A stretch of 64,000 nucleotides of DNA from Tetradesmus obliquus (lineage: Eukaryota > Chlorophyta > Chlorophyceae > Sphaeropleales > Scenedesmaceae): NCBI GenBank assembly GCA_030272155.1, contig CP126203.1:2542001-2606000 (forward strand), written 5' to 3'. The notes under the pieces are model-generated. The model searched no databases, was not told where the DNA came from, and saw only the letters and a list, made by a program, of their open reading frames with translations. Position numbers and translations under genes: made by a program. This document shows positions 54,777-63,711 of the stretch, one piece after another; position 1 is the stretch's first letter, and every line of letters begins with the position of its first letter.

Positions 54777-57700
54777 TCAGCCTGAGCATGGAGCCTGAGG
54801 AGATTGAGCAGCTGGACCCCTCTGACCCCAGCCTCGTGCGCGCCACCATAGGCAGCGTGAGGCAGCCGGACTACCCCTTCACACAGCTGGGAGAGGGAGA
54901 CAACAGGGTGCGCTAGTCAGCATGTTTGCGCTAATGAAACATGCAAAATTTCGGTAGCTTAATAGGTACTAGGTACTACCAGGTGTTCAGTAGTAAGCAT
55001 GTTCCATGTCTGTTGCATGTGGTTTTAATGGGTGCTTGCAATTGCTGGCAGTGTGAGGCAGCCAGACAACCCCTTCAAAGCTTGGCGAGGGAGACAACAG
55101 GGTGTGCAGACTGGGTTTTACTTCAAAATGTTGCGGCGGTCTAGTGCTGCTTGGAACATGCTGCGCTTGTGCTGTATAGATCTTGCAGGAGTGAATGAGT
55201 GGTTGCTTGCAGAGGTTGCCTGAGCTGCTGGTCGCGCATGGCTTGTAGTTTGCTTGCTGCCGTGCCTCTGCACCACACATGCACAGCTGTTTCCCATGCT
55301 GACGAATTGCTGTTGTTGTGTTGCCGCTGCTCTGCTGCTGCGCTGGTGATAACCAATCAGGTGATAAGTGTGGAGCTGCTGCTGGCTGCACTGGAGGCCA
55401 GTGGCGTGGACAATGCACGGTGAGCACGGCAGATGCATTCAGTGTCTGCACACACAATCAACTGGTGTATTACATCAAACACGCAATTGATTAATATAAA
55501 ATTGTGTGTGGAGCTGTTGTATGGCATCAGCTTCCATTGACCTGTCAACTGCTCTGAGCATTTGGCATGATGCAAGCTGGCAATTTACAGTGGCTGCACT
55601 CACCCACGCGTATCTGACCTCGCCAACAACACATCACGGCTGCTGCTGCTGCTGCCGCAGCATCGAGATCGAGGGCGGCCACGAAATCCCAGTGCTCGAC
55701 AACAGTGCGCTTGGCTGGTGCATCGACATCCAGTGCGCGGGGCTGCGGCCAGCGCCAATCCGGCCAGGCAGTGAGGTTGCAGAGGCCGCAAAGATGACGG
55801 CTGCTGGTGCTGCTGTTGCTGAGGGCAGCGATGACCTGGTGGTGCTGCGAAGGGAGCTGCTGCGGCTACCCAAGGCTGTAGCGGTATGTTGTTCAGCGCC
55901 GCAGGCTTTTCTTTTGTTTCATTCTGTTTGTCGCGCTGCTTTCTCCCGCCGCCTGTCGTTTCGAGCTGTGTTGTGTGTTGTATGCTTCCATCTGCCATGT
56001 GTTTATGGTTGTTTGCTATGGTGATTGGCCAGGCAGCGAGGGGGCAGGTGCTGCTGTTGCTGAGGGCAGCGATGACCAGGTGGTGCTGCGGAGGGAGCTG
56101 CTGCGGCTGCCCAAGGCTATAGCGGTGTGTGCTTTGGGTTTTTTTTGGTTTCATTTTGTCCCGCTGCTGTGCTTCATCCTATCTTGCCTTGCAACTTTCC
56201 CGCAGTGTTCTTTGTATGGTATGTATGCTCCACTGCTACCTTCACTAGTTGCTGATTGCTGATCAACCTGAAAATATATGTGTTGCTGTGCTGCATTGCA
56301 CGCTTGCAGTTGCAGGATGAGTTTGGCTGGATCAGCTTCTTCCCTGGACTCATCCTTTAAAGTGACCCTGCTCCTCCTTCAAACTCCATGCCTCCATGCC
56401 ATGCCTCGTGCTGTGCTGCATTGCTTTTATTTTTGCGCGTGCAGGTCCAGGATGAGTTTGGCTGGATCAGCTTCTTCCCTGGTCCGTTCAGCAAGCTGAC
56501 CGCCTGTGCAGACCACAACTTGGTGGCACCTGTGATCGGCACGCAGTGGCTGACCTGGCACAGCGACGACGTGCACTTCCGGTGAGGTCAGGGTTGATGT
56601 TGGGTACTTCATTAAACTAGCTTGCTGATGTTTATATTGGTTGTAGTGCAGAACAGCACAGCAATGAGCAGTGGCTGACCTGGCACAGCGACGACGTGCA
56701 CTTTAGGTGGGTCTTATACATTTACAACAGCTTATCACTAAGGTTCTGCGTTACACGCAGCGGAACATTTGAACACTACACCTGGTACTGGTGTACCTTG
56801 TTTGTATGCTGGACTGGTTGAAACTGCTGTTGGGGCAGTTAGCGTTGGTGTTCAGTGCAGCGCAGCACAAGCTGCAGTCTGCAGCGAGCGTTGAAATGTG
56901 CTGCTGGCATGCTGATGTTGATCCTTTTCTCTTACTTCTGCACACATGCAGGTACTCGCTGGCCCCCGCCAGGGCGTACGCAGAGTCAGTGGAGGAGCCG
57001 TCGCGCTGTTGGCGCGCTGATGCATTACTGGTGTTTGCTTGCTTCCCTGCTTTGCCCATGCGTACAGGCACTCGCTGGCCCCTGCAAGGGTGTATGCAGA
57101 GTCGGTGGAGGAGCTGTCGCGCTGTTGGCGCGCTGATGCATTACTGGTGTTTGCTTTCTTCCCTGCTTTGCTCTTGCGCGCAGGTACTCGCTGGCCCCCG
57201 CAAGGGCGTATGCAGAGTCAGTTGAAACAGCTGGTTACGCTGCTGGCATGCTTATGTCATCTGTCTTTCTTGCGCTGCAACATTTCCTGCAGGTATTCGC
57301 TGGCTCCTGCCAGGGCGTATGCTGAGTTGGTGGAGGAGCTGTTCTCGCTGCTGGCGTTTTTATGCATCCCTGATGTGTCCTTGCTGCTTGCAACGGCCTC
57401 GCAGGTACTCGATGGCCCCCGCCAGAGCATACAGAGAGTCAGTTGAATAGCCGCCTGCGCTGCTGGCGTGCGTTTGTAACCCGTTTCTTGCCGCTGTACA
57501 CAATACTATTTCTTGCAGGTACTCGCTGGCTCCTGCCAGGGCGTTTACAGAGTCTGTGGAGGAGCTGTTCTCGCTGCTGGCGTTTTTATGCATCCTTGCT
57601 TCCCTGCTTTTCTCTTGCGTGCAGGTACTCGCTGGCCCCCGCGAGGGCGTATGCTGAGTCGGTGGAGGAGCTGTTCTCGCTGCGGGAGCAGGGCTTCGTG

Positions 57701-58701
57701 CAGGCTGGGGCGGAGGACCTCTTCCTGATTGCCGCTGGCGACAGATGGTGAGCACGAAACTTGCTTTTCATGCATCCATACTTCGTGAGCGGTGCTTGTT
57801 TGCATGTGTGCCTGTGCGTGTGTGTGTCTTGTTGTGCTGCGGGAGCAGGGCTTTGTGCAGGCGGGCGCCGAGGACCTGCTCCTCATTGCTGCTGGCGACA
57901 GATGGTGAGCTGCAGCAGAGCCTGTGGGACCCCGCCATGTTGCGCATGGCGTACGCTTCATTGCCGTCGATGCATGGAGTGGAGAACCGGTGCCCCTCGC
58001 GTATCACCTGCATTTCAATCGAATGATGTCTTGATCTCTGCTGCTTGCTCCATGTAAACCCAGGTGGGACCCTGCTGTTGTGCGCATGGCGTACGATGAG
58101 CCCATTTGCTACATTCTGTCTGCTGCGATTCAAACACGTCACACTTGCGTGTTCCTGCATTTCGACCAACGCCTGCAGCTGGGACCCTGCTGTTGTGCGC
58201 ATGGCGTACGATGAGCCTGTGCGCTACACGCTGTCTGCCGCATATCCACACCATCATGTCTGCATTTCATGTTCCTGCAATCTTATCACTCGCTGCAGGT
58301 GGGACCCTGCTGTTGTGCGCATGGCGTACGATGAGCCCGTTCGCTACAAGCTGTCGCAGCTGGTGGGCAACCTATCCCTTCTGTCCATGAATGGCAGCCA
58401 GGGCATTCCTGTCGGCCACATCACGGCTTACAATGCAAGCCCCTCATTGCAGCTCAGCTTTGTCCAGGCAATGCTCGAAGCTGTGGAAGAAGGCAACTTC
58501 ACAAGTTATGGGGAGGTTATTGAGGAGCAGGCAGCATGGGTGGCAGTGAAGTATGGGGCGTTTAAGGATGCGGCTGGTGCGGATGGTTTAGGGCTCGCGG
58601 CGCGGCGCAGCAGCACGAGTGTCGGAGGGGACGTGGTGCTGGAGTATGAAGATGAGGATGAAATGGAGGAGGAGGAGTATGAAGATGAGGCTGAGGCGTG
58701 A
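51850..58701 (+). CDS. LpxC-like protein without catalytic residues (pseudoenzyme of UDP-3-O-acyl-GlcNAc deacetylase)
   Basis: Exons 51850-52107, 52254-52326, 53058-53120, 53442-53551, 53761-53841, 54354-54439, 54781-54907, 55361-55419, 55661-55883, 56445-56581, 57625-57747, 58299-58701 total 1743 nt, giving 580 residues. LpxC deacetylates the lipid A precursor. The fold signature is plain: QQTLVKSFTLGGIGLHGAEY (residues ~91-110), VISVELLLAALEASGVDNAR (267-286), HEIPVLDNSA, RYSLAPARAYAESVEEL, EQGFVQAGAEDLFLI and GHITAYNASPSL. E. coli LpxC binds zinc with H79, H238 and D242; aligned here are L272, Y463 and Q467. D246 becomes N471 and H265 becomes P495. Only the Glu (E271) and Lys (K464) remain. 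Exon 1 looks like a transit peptide followed by RGRPRGRPARK. An acidic, coil-rich insert (~residues 132-265) splits the first domain, and the tail is acidic. A structural or regulatory role is inferred. Confidence 0.85.
52985..53034 (+). repeat. (CCTG)n microsatellite in LpxC-like intron 2
   Basis: About eleven CCTG-type tetramers, with a few variants, occur just upstream of the exon 3 acceptor. A CAG run (53143-53190) follows exon 3. Confidence 0.9.
53920..53962 (+). repeat. Copy of LpxC-like exon 5 end
   Basis: Codons for GTFGDFLQQR and the GTGAGC donor repeat exon 5 (ends 53841) exactly over about 33 bases. Confidence 0.92.
54120..54330 (+). repeat. Two copies of LpxC-like exon 6 5' part
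   Basis: GQLEARTRAMMPGLPQHNR-like frames at 54126-54182 and 54235-54300 precede the true exon 6 at 54354. Flanking ATTGTCATTA-type sequence repeats with them; the period is about 114 bp. Confidence 0.9.
54655..54712 (+). repeat. Copy of LpxC-like exon 7 start
   Basis: SLSMEPEEIEQF codons behind (CTG)n repeat the true exon 7 (54781), which is itself preceded by a (CTG)n CCTCAG acceptor. Confidence 0.9.
55045..55110 (+). repeat. Copy of LpxC-like exon 7 end
   Basis: GSVRQPDNPF then a one-base shift and GEGDNR-like codons before GTGTGC repeat the exon 7 end with its donor. Confidence 0.85.
56033..56128 (+). repeat. Copy of LpxC-like exon 9 end
   Basis: GAGAAVAEGSDDQVVLRREL and LLRLPKAIA codons plus GTGTGT repeat the exon 9 end (55790-55883) with about 90 percent identity by eye. 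Confidence 0.92.
56305..56360 (+). repeat. Copy of LpxC-like exon 10 start
   Basis: Behind TTGCAG, codons LQDEFGWISFFPG repeat the true exon 10 start (VQDEFGWISFFPG at 56445). Confidence 0.92.
56665..56710 (+). repeat. Copy of LpxC-like exon 10 end
   Basis: Codons QWLTWHSDDVHFR with GTGGGT repeat the exon 10 end and donor. Confidence 0.92.
56945..57570 (+). repeat. Six tandem copies of LpxC-like exon 11 start
   Basis: Behind CAG acceptors, YSLAPARAYAESVEE-like frames start at about 56952, 57068, 57184, 57293, 57406 and 57520; the true exon 11 starts at 57625. The period is 105-116 bp. Copies keep acceptor and frame for about 17 codons, then diverge into CTGTTGGCGCGCTGATGCAT or similar. None has the exon's own donor. 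Confidence 0.92.
57840..58235 (+). repeat. Copies of exon 11 end and of exon 12 start (LpxC-like)
   Basis: 57837-57906 repeats REQGFVQAGAEDLLLIAAGD (exon 11 end) with donor. Frames reading WDPAMLRMAYA (57926), WDPAVVRMAYDEPICY (58064) and WDPAVVRMAYDEPVRYTLSA (58180) repeat the exon 12 start; the true one is at 58299. Copies become more exact towards the true exon. Confidence 0.92.
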
Positions 58702-58923
58702 AGTCGGGCGTGAAGTTCTCGGTGTGTTCAGTTGTGAAGTTGCCCTGTGGCTGGTGCGTAGCAGCGCTGTGATGCTGTGCTCTGCAAGTGCTGGGAGGGT
58801 GAGGCTGAGGAGGAGAAACTGAGGAGGATTGTGGAGAGGACGGCATGTACAGGCGCCTGGTAGCTTGCAAGCTGACGCTGCAGGCCGTAGGTTTGTACTA
58901 TGTGTGCCGACTGTTCAAAGCAA

Positions 58924-59029
58924 GTTGTGCATGCCTTGTGCAGGCGGCAGTTGTGCATGCCTTGTGCAGGCGGCAGTTGTGCATGCCTTGTGCAGGCGGC
59001 AGTTGTGCATGCCTTGTGCAGGCGGCACT
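58924..59029. repeat. 26-bp minisatellite, four units
   Basis: GTGCATGCCTTGTGCAGGCG recurs every 26 bp four times with virtually no change, so the array is young. It lies in the presumed 3' UTR of the LpxC-like gene. Confidence 0.92.
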
Positions 59030-59056
59030 CTTGGTTGTCAGAATCATTCAGAATGA

Positions 59057-59061
59057 TGTAA
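59057..59061 (+). terminator. TGTAA poly(A) signal of the LpxC-like gene
   Basis: First TGTAA past the stop (356 bases), directly after the minisatellite. Confidence 0.55.
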
Positions 59062-60802
59062 CATGGTATGAGCCACGGCATCAGCCACTACCGTCTTGTC
59101 TGCCAACTGATGCCATGCAATTCCAGGATGACAGGCGACAAGGAGAACTAGAGTTGCAGGAGATGCAATTTACGCACTGCACATGTCTATCAGTTCTACA
59201 GGGGCCCGAAATCATGTGCCTAAAACTTTTCACAGTGAGTTTGCATATAGCATGAAAGCTTGGAAGTATCCTCAGCACGTTTGATCGAGAAGCGCGTCGA
59301 AACTGTCATATTACATGTGATGCAGATCCACTGCTCAAGCTCCCCTTACGTTACAGCCTGCACACCAGCAAGCCAGGTAATACATTGTCATTGATGCGTA
59401 ACAAGCCTGTATGCCCAAGGCATAACATAACACATATACAAGCCCATCTGTGTCTGCTGCTTACTCCAGTCAGTCATGCAACCAGGTATGCAAGCTTGCA
59501 AAGCTCGTAGTGGTACAACTGCCAACCGGCATGATGCAAGACAGGGCCATCCAAGGTTTCGACAGAAGATCTGCACACATACAATCAGGGAAACGGCACC
59601 ACCACACATTTACCAAACAGCAAAACACAGACCGCAAAACACAAAACTGTGATGTGATGTAGCCAAGCGCGGACTGCAGAACAGCGCCGGCAGAGGAAAC
59701 TGTACTGCGTCAGACACACCCGTGCACTGAAAGACAGCAGCCACGTGTCACGCTTCAACATCAACTTCATACACATACAAGCAGCAGCACCACAGCAATG
59801 CACCTGCCAGCTGCTGCTGTTCTGGCGTATAGTACAAGGCCTTGCTTTACAAGCCTCTGCAACTGACGCACATAGTCAACATCAAGTGCACGAGAGCAGC
59901 CGCAGCAATTGCAGCCGCCTGCAACATTCCATGCACCTAGCTGCTCTTCACATCGTGGGTCACCTTGCCATCGCACATACAGTGCATACTATGAGCTGCG
60001 CAGACACTACTACTGCACATGCCAAGGCTGGCAAAGACCTTCTCCGTTCAATGCTTCGCCGCATCCTTTGATGCTTTGCTGCATCCTTTGATGCTTCGCC
60101 GAGCAGCCACAGTATCACATACAAGTGCACGGCAAATGCTGCAAGCTGCTGCCATCGCAGCAGATGCCAGTGATGCGTATTGATTCGCTGCGCACACATG
60201 CACACCCTCTTAGCACGAGCAAGGTGCAAGTGCCGGCGGCCTGCTAGCAAAGCACTCAGGGGACAACGCTCACAAGCTGCTACTAGTGTGAGGTTAAGAA
60301 TGCGCAGCACGAGTTGACACAGCGTGCTACTACAAGGCACGTCATGCCTAAAACAAGCAGAACCTCATGTCATCATCACAAGCGCTCTGTGTCCTGGGAC
60401 CAGGCCCTGCAAAGCCAGCGCCCATCAAGCCACCTGGAAAGCATTGGCTGCTCATCATGCTGCTGCTGCAGCCCTTTGCAGCTGCACCAACATGCATCAC
60501 CAAGATCCGTGGATGCAGTCCCTTCGTCGCGTTCACATCCGCAGCCGCAGCTTGCTCATGCCTTCAGAGGAGCCAAAGGACCCGTACTGCGGCCCTCAGC
60601 AGGTGTCTTGCTGTTGTGGCGGTTACCATGAGCCGTGGATGCAATCCTTCGGTGCGTCCACCTCACGCTGCTGCTGCGGCTGCTGCGGCTGCTGCTGCTG
60701 CTGCTGCTGCGCCTGCCGCTGCCACCTCAGAGCCCATTGGCAGCTTGTTCATGCCCTCAGTGCAGCTGACAGCAGCCGCATACCCTCTTGCTGTTGTGCT
60801 GT

Positions 60803-61596
60803 TTACCACGAGCCGTGGATGTAGTCCTTCATTGCATCCACCTCGTGCTTCCTGTCATCCAGCAGCACCTTGATCACGTCCTTCATGGACAGCACACCAG
60901 CCATGTTGGCGGCGTGGGGCTCGATCTGCAAGAAGTGACAGGAAAGATTGTTTGACAATATGACATGGTTAGAAACAGTGTCACAGATTTCGGCGTCCAG
61001 CAGCACCTTGATCACGTCCTTCGCAGACGGCACGCGAGCCATGTTGGCGGCCTTTGGGTCGATCTGCAATAGTAACATATAAAGTAACAATGTGACATGT
61101 ATGCAGCGACCAGCAGCAGCTTGATCAAATCACATCTTTGGACAGCACGCCAGCCATGTTGGCGACACTGGGGTCGATCTGCTATAGTGACAGAACACCC
61201 AACATGTTTGTAATGTATTCAGTAACAAATGTAACGGTCAAAACCACAAACTCGCTGGAACTCACCACGGGCACGTGGCGCACGTTGTACTTGACCATCA
61301 AGTCCATCGCCTCCAACACACTGTGCTGTGGGGTGAGCACTGCCAGCTTCTCCTGGGGTGTCATGATCTTGCTGACAGGCGTGGTGGGTGAGGCCAGGCC
61401 CTTGAGCATGACCTTCTTCAGGTAGTCTGTTGGGAGGTATCAAGCGTAGCAGCAGCAGCAGCAGCAGCGACAGGGAGATGGTGAGTGGGGTTGTGTGGGT
61501 GCGATCAGGCCCTTGAGCATGACCTTTTACAGGTAGGCTGTTGCGATGCAGCAAACAATGGACAGAGAGGGTGCGGGGTGTTGCATAGTGACGGGC

Positions 61597-61629
<33 letters not shown>

Positions 61630-62574
61630 GAGTGGATGCGCAGAGCATGAAGGAGCGGCATGCATATTAAGGCTCGTGCTACCCAATCTCCTTTCCCAGC
61701 TGTGCTGCCAGCTGTGCTGCCGGGTGGCTAACATGTGAAGCAGCTGCGGCAACAGCTCTCCTCCTCAGGTTGAACTCACAGCAGATGGGCTTGGCCATGC
61801 CAGCAGCTGCTGCCGCTGCTGCTGCCGCCGTCGCTGCTGCTGCTGCTGCGCGGTGCCGCGCCACCTCCCTCCGTAACAACATGCCCACGCAGGTGTGTGT
61901 AACGTCCCTCAACCCTAGACCACAAACCCAAGCCCTGCACCCAAGCCCTGAACCGTATTCCAAAACTTAAAAGCACCTCGCTCTGTGACGATACCCACAC
62001 AGGCATCAATGGATGTGGGCACCTCGCCCGCCTCAACCCACCTCGCAGCAGATGGGCCTGATCATGCCAGCAGCTGCTGCCGCTGCTGCCGCTGCTGCTG
62101 CTGCTGCTGCTGCGTTGCACCCCATCACCATGTGACGGGACCCTCGCAGGTGTCTGCAACGACCCTCAACTCTAAAACACATACCAACAGCCCCAACCGC
62201 AAGCCCTGAAACATCAACCCACCTCGCTCTGTGACGATGCCCACGCAGGCATCAATTGAGGTGGGCACCTGGCCCCCTGGGCCGACCTTGTCCTTGTCAT
62301 ACACAAGCAGGCTGCCCACGTCATTCTGGGCCATCTGCAGTCATTAACATCGTGCAAATGACACATGTTATGTTACATCAGTGGTTTTCAAAGTTGCAGG
62401 TTCAAATGTTGCTGTTTCCCGCCTTGTCCTTGTCATACACCAGCAGGCTGCCCCACATCATTCTGGGCCATCTGCTGCCGCACCTTCTTGACCGCGTCCA
62501 GCACCATGCACTCGTCAGACACCCACAGCCGCTTGCCGTCATCCTTGGTCTGCAGCACCTCCCAGATCTTGGTC

Positions 62575-62631
<57 letters not shown>

Positions 62632-63711
62632 GGTGAAGGCAGGAGGGAGGCGAATCCATTGGCCGAGTGTATCTGCAATAGCCAGGCACAGGGTGCAAGG
62701 CAGCTGCTGCACCTTGGTGGTTGCAGCGTGTGATGATTCCTGCAGTGCCAGCATTTGAACTTCATATGGCGGGGCACCATTCAACCCATGAAACCCAACA
62801 CCAACCTACACAGCAGCAGCGTGTGATGATTCCTCCAGTGTCAGCACCCGGACTTTGAAGAAACCATCACAGGCTGGCGCTATGTGCGCAAGTTTCACAA
62901 ACGAGATGCATTGAGCAGCGCCATGAAGACGTAACAAGGACAGACCGTGGGTCAGACACCAAACACAAGCAGCAGTGCGCTAGTGATGTGCATCTGATTG
63001 CTGGGGTACGCGTGTGGATGAGAGTAACATTAGCTGCCCCTACGCTGCAAAATGACGCTGGAAGCACCGTACCTGGAAGGAGCACTCGTCTCGGTCTTCT
63101 GAGTGCTCAAATGCTGGCTCTGATGCCTTGCATTGAGCAGCACTGGATGTGAAGGCCTGGGTCACCAGGGGCAGTGACAGGGTCGGGCGGGGCAGAGCAG
63201 CAGATGGGACAAAAACAGCACGATGTTAAAGTTATAGTAGTTGATATTTAAGACCGGTGTCGCGCGCTGCAAATGCATGCGCGATAAGAGAGCCGTGCTG
63301 TCCCGAAAGGGAGGGCAAGAGAAGCTTTCCAGAATGCACTATGGACACTGGTACAGTCCTTGCTGCGCGTACAACAGCGGATCAATGAGTTCAGTCGCTG
63401 TTGTTGAGTGAGTGGTGCGCTGCTGTGCTGGTAATGCTCAGGAGTTACCGAGAGTGCCACAAGTCAGCACCGAGGGTCGATCTTGGCAGGTTGACAGCAA
63501 AATGTAATATGTAGCTGCTAAAAAGCATAATGATTCAGTTGAGAGCCCTAGGTGCAGCGTAAATGCGCGGATAGGGTTTCGACAGGCAGGCCAGGCAAGT
63601 GCTGCTGCTGCTGCACGTCCGAGGAGCTAGCACGGCCTCGCTCACCCGCTGCAGAGGTAGGAGGCTTCCAGGTGCAAGCAGAGACCTGCCAAGGATCCTG
63701 AGCTGAAGCAT
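60803..63711 (-). CDS. CBSX3: Two-CBS-domain protein, CBSX3-like, probably mitochondrial
   Basis: Exons in transcript order: 63711-63646, 63156-63073, 62739-62713, 62573-62484, 62334-62223, 61426-61266, 60925-60803; 663 nt, 220 residues, close to Arabidopsis CBSX3 (about 206). Exon 1 encodes MLQLRILGRSLLAPGSLLPL plus QR, an Arg/Leu/Ser-rich amphipathic leader typical of a mitochondrial presequence. CBS1: KIWEVLQTKDDGKRLWVSD, MVLDAVKKMAQNDVGSLLVY, CVGIVTERDYLKKVMLKG. CBS2: VSKIMTPQEKLAVLTPQHSV, LEAMDLMVKYNVRHVPV, MAGVLSMKDVIKVLLDD and the ending MKDYIHGSW. CBSX proteins bind adenosine nucleotides and, in Arabidopsis, activate thioredoxins; here that is by analogy. Exon 3 is a 27-nt micro-exon (ESSHAATTK). 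The insert after VYDKDK (VGPGGQVPTSIDA) is longer than in the plant protein. The donor after VLDAVKK was chosen because only it restores the family alignment. Confidence 0.88.
60980..61195 (-). repeat. Two copies of CBSX3-like last exon start
   Basis: Behind CTGCAG or CTATAG-like acceptors, frames IDPKAANMARVPSAKDVIKV (61063-60990) and a decayed IDPSVANMAGVLS (61180-61115) mirror the true last exon (IEPHAANMAGVLSMKDVIKV at 60925). The period is about 125-140 bp. Confidence 0.92.
61495..61545 (-). repeat. Copy of CBSX3-like exon 6 start
   Basis: The bases antiparallel to GGCCCTTGAGCATGACCTTT repeat the YLKKVMLKGL region of exon 6 (starts 61426). Confidence 0.8.
61770..62155 (-). repeat. Copies of CBSX3-like exon 5 3' end with GCTGCTGCC-type runs
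   Basis: The exon 5 end (CVGIVTER plus donor) recurs in decayed form near 62010-61978 and 61895-61860. A roughly 280-bp unit with CAGCAGATGGGC and a GCTGCTGCCGCTGCTGCTGC-type tract appears twice (about 61780-61860 and 62045-62125). Confidence 0.8.
62433..62483 (-). repeat. Coding-like copy of CBSX3-like exon 5 start retained right behind exon 4
   Basis: Immediately after the chosen donor the intron continues in frame as VRQQMAQNDVG, then a one-base difference shifts the frame before LVYDKDK. The true exon 5 start is at 62334. Confidence 0.85.
62578..62630. repeat. (AGC)n tract at the acceptor of CBSX3-like exon 4
   Basis: Fifty-three bases of pure AGC on the plus strand, hence CTG in the transcript, run directly into CTCCAG, the acceptor of exon 4 at 62573. 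Confidence 0.95.
62800..62875 (-). repeat. Copy of the CBSX3-like micro-exon region
   Basis: KVRVLTLEESSHAAAV mirrors the stretch around the 27-nt exon 3 (EVQMLALQESSHAATTK at 62765-62713). Confidence 0.85.

Larger units (their letters stand above)
58702..60802. other. Intergenic region between convergent genes
   Basis: This gap lies between the stops of the LpxC-like (plus) and CBSX3-like (minus) genes. It contains a poly(A) signal and a 26-bp minisatellite (listed) and a CAG/CTG-rich stretch near 60660-60720. Open frames of up to 168 codons at 60314-60873 follow the triplet-rich sequence and lack family features. Confidence 0.5.

Noticed and set aside
60660-60720. CTG-rich stretch at 60.7 kb as a coding poly-Ala or poly-Cys region
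   Set aside because: Lies between convergent stops, with no gene model able to include it.
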